In this document: in pieces, positions 7,923 to 13,233 of the stretch | How the letters are laid out: each line of letters opens with the position of its first letter | Position numbering within the stretch: position 1 is the first letter of the stretch | NCBI GenBank assembly: GCA_014730235.1 | Contig: WJIO01000317.1 | Location: 1-13,233, forward strand | From: Candidatus Poribacteria bacterium | GTDB taxonomy: Bacteria > Poribacteria > DTPJ01 > WJIO01 | Reading direction: 5' to 3' | Length of the DNA stretch: 13,233 bases | Program-made: the position numbers and the translations under genes | Notes under the pieces: model-generated | Seen by the model: only the letters and a program-made list of their open reading frames with translations | What the model was told of the DNA's origin: nothing | Databases searched by the model: none

Positions 7923-8144
7923 TCAACCAGTTGGATGGTTTATTAAATAACCTTTAGCCTCAAGCATTTTCTTTATCTCATTAACGTCCTCCTGAGTGTA
8001 GTATCTCCATCCTCTGCTATCTCTTTTTGCTTCAGGTATAATACCTTTCGATTCCCATTTTTTAATAGTAAGAGTACTCCTGTCAAGTTCCTTGGCTAAT
8101 TCACCAATTTTATAAGTCTTGCCCGTATCTTCAAAGCTGAGCAT
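7923..8144 (-). CDS. Small MerR-type winged-helix DNA-binding protein
   Basis: 73 residues from the ATG at 8144, chosen because AAGGAG stands 10 bases upstream; the longer reading from an ATG at 8192 adds 16 unconserved residues and has no ribosome site. Residues 10-32 (TYKIGELAKELDRSTLTIKKWE) form a MerR-type helix-turn-helix and 43-54 (SRGWRYYTQEDV) the wing with its typical R-x-Y-T-x-x-D signature; a short helix then ends the protein. It lacks the long coiled-coil dimerisation helix and ligand domain of normal MerR proteins, so it is a DNA-binding domain alone, like BldC or excisionase-type proteins. It is divergent from the MFS-DegT unit and could control it and itself; that is inference. 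It converges on the sulfatase gene with about 110 bp between stop codons. Confidence 0.8.
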   Translation of the reverse strand: MLSFEDTGKTYKIGELAKELDRSTLTIKKWESKGIIPEAKRDSRGWRYYTQEDVNEIKKMLEAKGYLINHPTG

Positions 8145-8240
8145 TTTTATATGTCTCCTTTGATTATTGCCGCCGGTTATTATTTTACCCATAAATGGGT
8201 TTGTATAAAGTATATATTATATAGGTTTTATATATAACAT

Positions 8241-8269
8241 ATAATATCATATAAATCCGGTATTTGCAA
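8241..8269 (-). promoter_or_regulatory. Candidate promoter of the merR-like gene
   Basis: On the minus strand: TTGCAA (8269-8264; four of six), a 17-bp spacer, TATTAT (8246-8241; five of six). Predicted start near 8234, giving a leader of about 90 nt. A second TATAAT at 8221-8216 lacks a good -35. A+T-rich surroundings make chance matches likely, so confidence is modest. Confidence 0.4.
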
Positions 8270-8276
8270 GCTAAAA

Positions 8277-8285
8277 TTAAAATAT
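8277..8285 (+). repeat. Left target-site duplication of the MITE-like element
   Basis: TTAAAATAT directly abuts the left terminus and recurs in the same orientation at 8520-8528 directly after the right terminus. The next base, C, also matches (8286 and 8529), so the duplication is 9 or 10 bp depending on where the element is taken to begin. Confidence 0.75.
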
Positions 8286-8519
8286 CCAAGCATAAAATTT
8301 ATCATGTGTTATTGCGATAAAGTTTGTTTCTTCCTGGTTCAGTGTGTTAAAGATAAGAAACTTCTATATGCTGTCATTCATGCGAAACTCTTATTCCTTT
8401 TTGCTCAAGCTTTTTCAAAAAGCTTGAAGCAGGAATGACAGGCTGAGAAAATTTTCAAATTATTACCATACTCAAACCGGAAGAGCCAAAGTTTTCACGG
8501 ACATAAATTTTATGCTTCG
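8286..8519. mobile_element. Intact 234-bp MITE-like palindromic element (copy 2)
   Basis: Non-coding element with terminal inverted repeats: CCAAGCATAAAATTTAT at 8286-8302 and its inverse at 8503-8519 (16 of 17 identical, the inner 15 perfectly). It is flanked by a 9-10 bp direct repeat, the mark of transposition. The arms are imperfect inverted copies of each other: 8331-8361 read in reverse resembles 8459-8491. The centre is bounded by CTGTCATTC (8371-8379) and GAATGACAG, and contains a perfect 10-bp stem with a 1-nt loop, CAAGCTTTTT/AAAAAGCTTG, at 8406-8426. It has no ORF, so it would need a transposase in trans. A 9-bp duplication fits IS1- or IS4-like enzymes, but the family is not shown. 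A copy at 13193 matches its right end at 40 of 41 bases. Confidence 0.8.
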
Positions 8520-8528
8520 TTAAAATAT
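8520..8528 (+). repeat. Right target-site duplication of the MITE-like element
   Basis: TTAAAATAT, identical to 8277-8285 and in direct orientation. It ends two bases before the -35 box of the MFS promoter, so the insertion fixed the sequence immediately upstream of that promoter. Confidence 0.75.
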
Positions 8529-8529
8529 C

Positions 8530-8558
8530 TTGACTTATTATTTGGTTAAGATTAAGAT
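8530..8558 (+). promoter_or_regulatory. Sigma70-like promoter of the MFS-DegT unit
   Basis: TTGACT at 8530-8535 (five of six), a 17-bp spacer, TAAGAT at 8553-8558 (five of six). Predicted start near 8565, so the leader begins almost exactly with the AGCTATA arm of an inverted repeat (8564-8570, partner 8601-8607). The promoter lies just outside the right end of the mobile element. Confidence 0.6.
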
Positions 8559-8632
8559 ATTGGAGCTATATGCAACTCTCGGGAAAAATACAGAACTTAT
8601 TATAGCTAACCAGTTCATTAATGGAGGTAAAC

Positions 8633-9847
8633 ATGCGTCACTTAGAGGTTCAGTATCGATCTCTATATGTGGGAATGTTGATTAACTTTATCATCTTTGG
8701 TATCACCCTTACTATCATCGGTGCTACGCTTCCAAAGATCATAAGGGATTTTGAATGGAGTTACACAGCAACAGGCGCGGTAATCGCCGCTGGTTCTATA
8801 GGATATTTTGTTTCAACTTTTGTGTCCGGTATTCTGCTTCACACACTAAATCCCAAGCAGGTTATGTTTGGCGGGTTACTGGTTCAATCTCTGGGTCTGT
8901 TATTCTTTGCTTCCAAACCTGTAATCCTGCTTAATTTCTTTCTCAATATGCTTATAGGTCTTGGTCAGGGGTGTACTGAAGTAGTTGTAAACTACAGTGT
9001 GGTTCGCATAGAGAGAGAGGGTGAAAGCCGCTTGATGAGCCTGATGCATGCAGCCTTTGCTGTTGGTGCTGTAATAGGCCCTTTTGCTGTAGGTCGGATA
9101 ATAGAATCAGGTTTAAGCTGGCAGATGATATACAGGTTTATGTCAGCCATATCTCTGATTATGGCTGTTGTTTTCTTAACACTTCCATTTTCGCGAATTA
9201 AAAAAGAAGAAGAGGATAAAGACAATAGTGATCCAGAAAAACCAGGAATAATACAACTGCTTAAACACCCCCTGCTGATATTTTCTTTCCTGATATTATT
9301 CATTTACGTGGGAACAGAAATGGGAACATCGGCCTGGGTGGCGGAATACTATGTGAAAATCCTGGGTGAATCAGCTTCCCTGGGCGCGTATATGGTTTCA
9401 GTATTCTGGATTGGTTTATTGATAGGCAGACTGGCTTTTTCAGGTTATAACGGAACGCGTCAGGCTGAAATGATGCTGCTCTTGTCAATAATCTGCACAG
9501 TCTCTTTAGCTATTGCTATAATGCTTAAAAATTCATGGATTGCCGGTCTTGGTTTTGGTTTTGCGGGTCTTGGTTTTTCCGCTATATATCCTTTGGTAAT
9601 ATCAGTAGTAGGAAAATATTTCAAAAAAGTTCAGGGCCCGGCCATCGGATTTACGGCAACAGGTGGTGGAGTTGGCAGCTTTGCATTTCCGTTTATAATG
9701 GCAACAATTTCAGACCATTTTGGTCTAAGACATGGTTTTGTTTTCTATATTGCTCTTGACGTAGTTATGGCAATTCTGGCAGGTGCTGTGATATGGCAGG
9801 TTCATAAACTTGAAAAGACAAGTAAAGCAAAATTGAATGGAGGATGA
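8633..9847 (+). CDS. MFS transporter, sugar permease-like (FucP/FHS-type)
   Basis: 404-residue inner-membrane carrier with about 12 transmembrane helices in two halves, split by a charged cytoplasmic loop at about 187-205 (SRIKKEEEDKDNSDPEKPG). The first half has IGATLPKIIRDFEWSYTATGAV and a conserved NMLIGLGQGCTEVVVNY block; the second starts with FIYVGTEMGTSAWVAEYYVK, a pattern seen in fucose-permease-like carriers, and carries GFTATGGGVGSFAFPFI near the end. This points to proton-coupled sugar uptake, but the substrate is unknown. The start at 8633 is chosen because GGAGG at 8623-8627 is 5 bases before it; the in-frame ATG at 8621 overlaps that site and has none of its own. It ends at a TGA (9845-9847) two bases before the preferred start of the DegT gene, so the pair is translationally coupled. 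Confidence 0.88.
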   Translation: MRHLEVQYRSLYVGMLINFIIFGITLTIIGATLPKIIRDFEWSYTATGAVIAAGSIGYFVSTFVSGILLHTLNPKQVMFGGLLVQSLGLLFFASKPVILLNFFLNMLIGLGQGCTEVVVNYSVVRIEREGESRLMSLMHAAFAVGAVIGPFAVGRIIESGLSWQMIYRFMSAISLIMAVVFLTLPFSRIKKEEEDKDNSDPEKPGIIQLLKHPLLIFSFLILFIYVGTEMGTSAWVAEYYVKILGESASLGAYMVSVFWIGLLIGRLAFSGYNGTRQAEMMLLLSIICTVSLAIAIMLKNSWIAGLGFGFAGLGFSAIYPLVISVVGKYFKKVQGPAIGFTATGGGVGSFAFPFIMATISDHFGLRHGFVFYIALDVVMAILAGAVIWQVHKLEKTSKAKLNGG

Positions 9848-9849
9848 TG

Positions 9850-11121
9850 ATGGCAGAAAAATTAGCATTAAAGGGTGGAAAAAAAACAGTTCCGGCGGAT
9901 ATGATACATCCCTGGCCTGAGGTTACTGATGAAGACAGAAAGGCAGTGGCGGAAGTATTGACTGTCGCGGATATACAGGAACAGCAAAAAATCCAGTCTG
10001 AAAGTCTGGCTAAAGAATGGGCTGATTATATGGGTATGAAATACTGCATACCCGTCAACAGTGGAACAGCCGCCTTACACATGTGTGTGGCAGGACTTGG
10101 TTTAGAGCCGGGGGATGAGGTAATAGTGCCAGCCTTTACCTTCTGGGCATCGGCGGCGGCTGTGCTGCATCACAACGTTATCCCTGTATTTGTTGATATT
10201 GATCCAAAGACATTCTGCATTGATCCGGCCCTGATTGAACCGGCTATAACTGAGCGCACAAAGGCCGTAATGCCAGTGCATATACATGGCATGCCAGCGG
10301 ATATGGATCCTATACTGGAAATTGCTAAAAAACACAACCTTAAGGTTATTGAGGATGTAGCTCAGGCCCATGGGGCCAGATATAAAGGTAAGCTTTGCGG
10401 GGCAATGGGAGACGCTGCCGGGGCCAGTACGCAGCGTTCAAAAGTGTTAAGTTCAGGTAGTCAGGGTGGTCTGTTTATGACAGACGATGAAGACATATAT
10501 AAACGGGCTGCGTTGTTGGAATATTTTGGCGAGTTGGTAACACCAGGCCGGGAGCGGGAAGAACAGGAATACAACGCCTACGGTCTTGGCTGGATGTATA
10601 GAGATAACCCATTCAGTCAGGCTTTTGTCCGCAGTCAGCTTAAGCGACTGGATAAAAACAACGCTTTAAGGGTAGTAAACTGCAATTACCTTACTGAAAA
10701 TCTCAGCAAAATTAAGGGCCTTGAAACACCTTATGTGCCGGAGGAATGTGAACCGGTTTATTATAATTACGTGGTAGGTTTTAATCCTGATGAATTAGAT
10801 ATGGATATATCACCAAAACAACTGCGGGAAAAGGTTCAGGAAGCCTTAGGTGCAGAGGGTGTATCAACCGGACAATGGCAGCGTTTACCTGTTCCAGAGC
10901 AGGAAATTTTCCAGGCCAGGGTTGGATATGGCAAAGGATGTCCCTGGAAATGCACAGATTCAAAGGTGACATATGAAAAAGGTGCATATCCAAGATCTTC
11001 AGAATTCATTGCATCCCATTGCTATGTTTTTGGTATTAATCCTCCCAATAATCTGGAGTTGATGAAAATTTATGCAGAGGCTTTTGAAAAGGTTATGGAT
11101 AATATTGATCAGATATTGTAA
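9850..11121 (+). CDS. DegT/DnrJ/EryC1/StrS-family PLP-dependent aminotransferase
   Basis: 423-residue fold-type I PLP enzyme. PVNSGTAALHM (68-78) binds the cofactor phosphate; FTFWAS (96-101) stacks on the ring; VIEDVAQAHGA (166-176) has the conserved Asp169; GDAAGASTQRSKVLSSGSQGG (188-207) carries the PLP lysine Lys198, so it should be catalytically active. The family transaminates keto-sugars in amino-sugar or antibiotic-sugar synthesis, and related members act on inositols or as dehydratases. Next to a sugar carrier it may act on an imported keto- or amino-sugar in either direction; that is inference. Three ATGs occur in a row (9844, 9847, 9850); GGAGG at 9839-9843 gives proper spacing only to 9850. 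It converges on the kinase gene with 13 bp between stop codons. Confidence 0.9.
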   Translation: MAEKLALKGGKKTVPADMIHPWPEVTDEDRKAVAEVLTVADIQEQQKIQSESLAKEWADYMGMKYCIPVNSGTAALHMCVAGLGLEPGDEVIVPAFTFWASAAAVLHHNVIPVFVDIDPKTFCIDPALIEPAITERTKAVMPVHIHGMPADMDPILEIAKKHNLKVIEDVAQAHGARYKGKLCGAMGDAAGASTQRSKVLSSGSQGGLFMTDDEDIYKRAALLEYFGELVTPGREREEQEYNAYGLGWMYRDNPFSQAFVRSQLKRLDKNNALRVVNCNYLTENLSKIKGLETPYVPEECEPVYYNYVVGFNPDELDMDISPKQLREKVQEALGAEGVSTGQWQRLPVPEQEIFQARVGYGKGCPWKCTDSKVTYEKGAYPRSSEFIASHCYVFGINPPNNLELMKIYAEAFEKVMDNIDQIL

Positions 11122-11134
11122 TCTTAAAAAAGAG

Positions 11135-13093
11135 CTATTTTTCTATTACCCTATGCACAACCTGACTTAGTTCTGTTGGATGATATGGCTTTGGGATTAC
11201 ATCAACAAAGCCATATCTTTTATAATCGGACATAATAGGATTGTTGGAATAACCGCTTGAAACAATAGCCTTGATTTCAGGGTCATATTCCAGTAAACGT
11301 TTAATAGCCTCTTTTCCGCCCATACCGCCGGGTATAGTTAAATCCATAATAACAACGTCAAAAGGTTTTTCTGATTCTTTTGCTTTTCTGTAAAGCTCTA
11401 TAGCCTCTACACCATCAAAAGCAGTAGTCACAGAATAACCAAAAGAAGAAAGCATCTCTTCAAGCAGTTCACGTATTCGCATTTCATCATCCATAACCAG
11501 GATTTTACCTTGACCTTTTATAGGTCTCTTTACAGGTTTCGGATCTGCTTTTTCGATGGTTATATTTGCATCAGAAGCGGGAAGGTATATATGAAAAGTA
11601 GAACCGACGTTAATTTTTGATTCAACTTTAATCGTTCCGCCATGGCTTTTTACAATAGAATAAGCCGTTGCTAAACCCAGACCGCTGCCTTTTTGCTTTG
11701 TTGAGAAGTAAGGATCAAATATTCTCTTCAGATGTTCATCCGATATACCAATACCATTATCCGTAATGGATATTTTAATATATCTTCTGGGTTCTAATTG
11801 TAAAAAATTACAATCTTCTTTAGAGATGTTGTTTAAATTTATAACAATCTTACCACCATTTGACATTGCCTGATCCGCATTAATTATAATATTACTTATA
11901 ACCCGCTGAATTTGCTCTACGTCAATATCCGCGAACCACAGTCCATCAGGCATGGACAGATGATACTTAACATTAGAACCACTCAGGGTAAGATTTATTG
12001 AATCTCTTACCAGTTCAACTATATTAGTAATTTTCTTTTCAGGTTTCGAGTTTTTGGATAAGGTAAGTAACTGCTTTGTAAGTTTTGCTGCCTGTATGGC
12101 TGCGTTTTCTGCATCTATAATTCTTTCCTGTAAATCATCACCGTCTTTATATAATTTTACAAGGGAAAGATTGTTTATAATAACAGTAAGGAAGTTGTTA
12201 AAGTCATGGGCAATGCCGCTGGCCATGAGATTAATTGATTCAAGCTTCTGGACTTTTAAAATTTCCTCTTCATTTTTCTTACGTTCGGTAATGTCTATGA
12301 GTATACCCCTTGTTCCTACAGATTTTCCGGAACGGACAACAGGATTTAGATATATAATAGCCGGAAATATACTCCCACCTTTTCGCAAAATATTATACTC
12401 GCCGCTCACATCTTCTTTTTCATCCAAAACTTTATTAAAAAGTTTTAAAATACTTTCTTGATCCTCCGGTAGAAATAATTTCATTGCATCAAAACCTGTG
12501 TCAATATCTTTCTGGGAATAGCCGGTGGACTTAAAGGCTTGAACGTTAGCAAATGTCACATTTCCATGGATATCAGTTTCAAAAACTGTTTGAGGGAGAA
12601 GATCAGCAAGTTCTCTGTATCGGTTTTCACTTTCTCGCAGGGCCTGTTCAGATTTTACTCGTTCTGTAATATCACTCATAAAATTCAGTGTCGCCTTTTT
12701 TCCCTGCCAGTCAATTACTACAGCATTCACTTCTACCCAACGGATTAAACCATTTTTGGCAACAATCCTGAATGGATATACATGAGGAAGATTTTCACCT
12801 TTAAGTCGTTTAAGATGCCGCTGCAATACCATTTGCCGGTCTTCTTTGTGTATAAATTCAGTAAACACCTTAGTCAACAGTTCTTCTTCAGAATATCCAG
12901 TAATCTCTATTGCCTTGGGATTTACAAATTTAAGCATACCATCCTGAACTACAACTATTGCTTCATTGGCATTTTCAACCAGTATACGATATTGTTTTTC
13001 ACTTTCCAAAACTGCAGCTTTCGCCTTTTTTAGTTTTCCTTCAATAATCATTCTTTTTTTGTTTTCATTGGATTTAACACTGTCTATCGTCAT
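11135..13093 (-). CDS. Soluble hybrid histidine kinase (PAS-PAS-HisKA-HATPase-REC)
   Basis: 652-residue two-component sensor with no signal peptide or membrane helix, so cytosolic. A short N-terminal coiled coil (about 10-35) is followed by PAS1 (about 35-148, ending FMSDITERVKSEQAL), PAS2 (about 155-273, ending ILIDITERKKNEEEI), the HisKA dimerisation helix with His296 in HDFNNFLTV, and the ATPase domain with N-box Asn405 (NIIINADQAM), DNGIG from Asp445 and GSGLGLA at 469-475. A C-terminal receiver has acidic Asp535-Asp536, phospho-acceptor Asp584 (IMDLTIPGG), Ser613 and Lys635. It has no output domain, so a partner must carry the signal, and none is in the window. ATG at 13093 is chosen with GGAGG 8 bases upstream; the preceding TTG would add one residue. 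The PAS ligand is unknown. Probably monocistronic in this window. Confidence 0.93.
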   Translation of the reverse strand: MTIDSVKSNENKKRMIIEGKLKKAKAAVLESEKQYRILVENANEAIVVVQDGMLKFVNPKAIEITGYSEEELLTKVFTEFIHKEDRQMVLQRHLKRLKGENLPHVYPFRIVAKNGLIRWVEVNAVVIDWQGKKATLNFMSDITERVKSEQALRESENRYRELADLLPQTVFETDIHGNVTFANVQAFKSTGYSQKDIDTGFDAMKLFLPEDQESILKLFNKVLDEKEDVSGEYNILRKGGSIFPAIIYLNPVVRSGKSVGTRGILIDITERKKNEEEILKVQKLESINLMASGIAHDFNNFLTVIINNLSLVKLYKDGDDLQERIIDAENAAIQAAKLTKQLLTLSKNSKPEKKITNIVELVRDSINLTLSGSNVKYHLSMPDGLWFADIDVEQIQRVISNIIINADQAMSNGGKIVINLNNISKEDCNFLQLEPRRYIKISITDNGIGISDEHLKRIFDPYFSTKQKGSGLGLATAYSIVKSHGGTIKVESKINVGSTFHIYLPASDANITIEKADPKPVKRPIKGQGKILVMDDEMRIRELLEEMLSSFGYSVTTAFDGVEAIELYRKAKESEKPFDVVIMDLTIPGGMGGKEAIKRLLEYDPEIKAIVSSGYSNNPIMSDYKRYGFVDVIPKPYHPTELSQVVHRVIEK

Positions 13094-13146
13094 CAATATA
13101 TCCTCCGAATTGATCTGGAGTGTTCATCAGATATTATCGGCAGATT

Positions 13147-13176
13147 ATTGTATATACTTAAATAATATTGACTCAA
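13147..13176 (-). promoter_or_regulatory. Candidate promoter of the histidine kinase gene
   Basis: On the minus strand: TTGAGT (13176-13171; four of six), an 18-bp spacer, TACAAT (13152-13147; five of six). An 11-bp palindrome ATTGACTCAAT (13167-13177) overlaps the -35 and could be an operator or chance. The -35 begins 16 bp from the end of the repeat copy at 13193. Confidence 0.4.
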
Positions 13177-13192
13177 TAATTTTACTCGTTAA

Positions 13193-13233
13193 CCAAGCAT
13201 AAAATTTATGTCCGTGAAAACTTTGGCTCTTCC
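13193..13233. mobile_element. Start of a third copy of the MITE-like element, cut by window edge
   Basis: The last 41 bases begin with the terminus CCAAGCATAAAATTTAT and match the reverse complement of 8479-8519 at 40 of 41 positions; the one difference is the second terminal base. The rest of the element lies beyond the window. The 9 bp outside the terminus (13184-13192, ACTCGTTAA) are the predicted target duplication. Confidence 0.8.

Larger units (their letters stand above)
8145..8632. other. Divergent control region between merR-like and MFS genes (488 bp, no gene)
   Basis: No credible coding sequence. It holds the merR-side leader and a very A+T-rich block (about 8205-8258) with the palindrome TTATATATAA at 8228-8237 and the 7-mer CATATAA repeated with a 10-bp period (8238-8244, 8248-8254), a candidate operator. 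Then come the merR-side promoter (8241-8269), the intact MITE-like element (8286-8519) with its target duplications, the MFS promoter (8530-8558) and an inverted repeat AGCTATA/TATAGCT (8564-8570 and 8601-8607) in the MFS leader. Confidence 0.75.

Noticed and set aside
7895-7943. Direct repeat GGATGGTTTAT (7895-7905 and 7933-7943)
   Set aside because: Only two 11-bp copies, one inside the end of the merR-like gene; no flanking structure, so probably chance or a small local duplication. The nearby TCTTA-TTG-TAAGA stem is too short for a terminator.
8145-8192. Longer start for the merR-like gene (ATG at 8192)
   Set aside because: No ribosome site, and the added 16 residues do not belong to the MerR domain; the ATG at 8144 has AAGGAG.
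8406-8426. Intrinsic terminator (10-bp stem with T-tract)
   Set aside because: The T-run is within the stem and no U-tract follows on either strand; it is the central hairpin of the mobile element.
11127-11142. Bidirectional terminator between the convergent DegT and kinase genes
   Set aside because: AAAAAGAGCTATTTTT is a palindrome with one mismatch but has almost no G-C pairs and no loop, so it would be very weak; the convergent layout alone is not enough.

Overview
The window is protein-coding bacterial DNA, moderately A+T-rich, with Shine-Dalgarno-led genes and sigma70-like promoters. It holds no rRNA, tRNA, CRISPR array or phage genes that I can see. The gene content (a secreted heparinase II/III-type lyase, a GH127/DUF1680 enzyme, a GH4 enzyme, a Cys-type sulfatase, a sugar-type MFS permease, a DegT aminotransferase and a hybrid histidine kinase) suggests a polysaccharide-degrading heterotroph. 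Sets like this are common in Planctomycetes, Lentisphaerae/Kiritimatiellae, Poribacteria and similar groups, but the sequence alone does not fix the phylum.

Layout. (1) Positions 1-5878, minus strand: a probable three-gene catabolic operon transcribed lyase -> GH127 -> GH4, with the GH4 gene running off the left edge. (2) 5879-6272: a divergent control region with a near-consensus promoter for each side, a tandem 44-bp hairpin repeat in the lyase leader, and a degenerate copy of a dispersed repeat. (3) 6273-7811, plus strand: a sulfatase without a signal peptide, starting at TTG. (4) 7923-8144, minus strand: a tiny MerR-type DNA-binding protein. (5) 8145-8632: a second divergent control region containing an intact 234-bp MITE-like element with terminal inverted repeats and a 9-10 bp target duplication. 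(6) 8633-11121, plus strand: a translationally coupled MFS permease and DegT/DnrJ-type PLP enzyme. (7) 11135-13093, minus strand: a soluble PAS-PAS-histidine kinase-receiver hybrid, convergent with the previous unit. (8) 13094-13233: its upstream region, with the start of a third copy of the element at the right edge.

Inferred cooperation: the exported lyase cuts an acidic polysaccharide, fragments are imported, and cytosolic GH127, GH4 and sulfatase remove arabinofuranose-like, alpha-galactose-like and sulfate groups. The MFS permease and DegT enzyme may handle a released sugar or amino sugar. The substrate is not known.

The most interesting non-coding signal is the repeat family. All four visible outward-facing ends (consensus CCAAGCATAAAATTTAT) lie 10 or 16 bp upstream of a -35-like hexamer, so the element sits directly behind the promoters of the sulfatase, merR, MFS and kinase genes.
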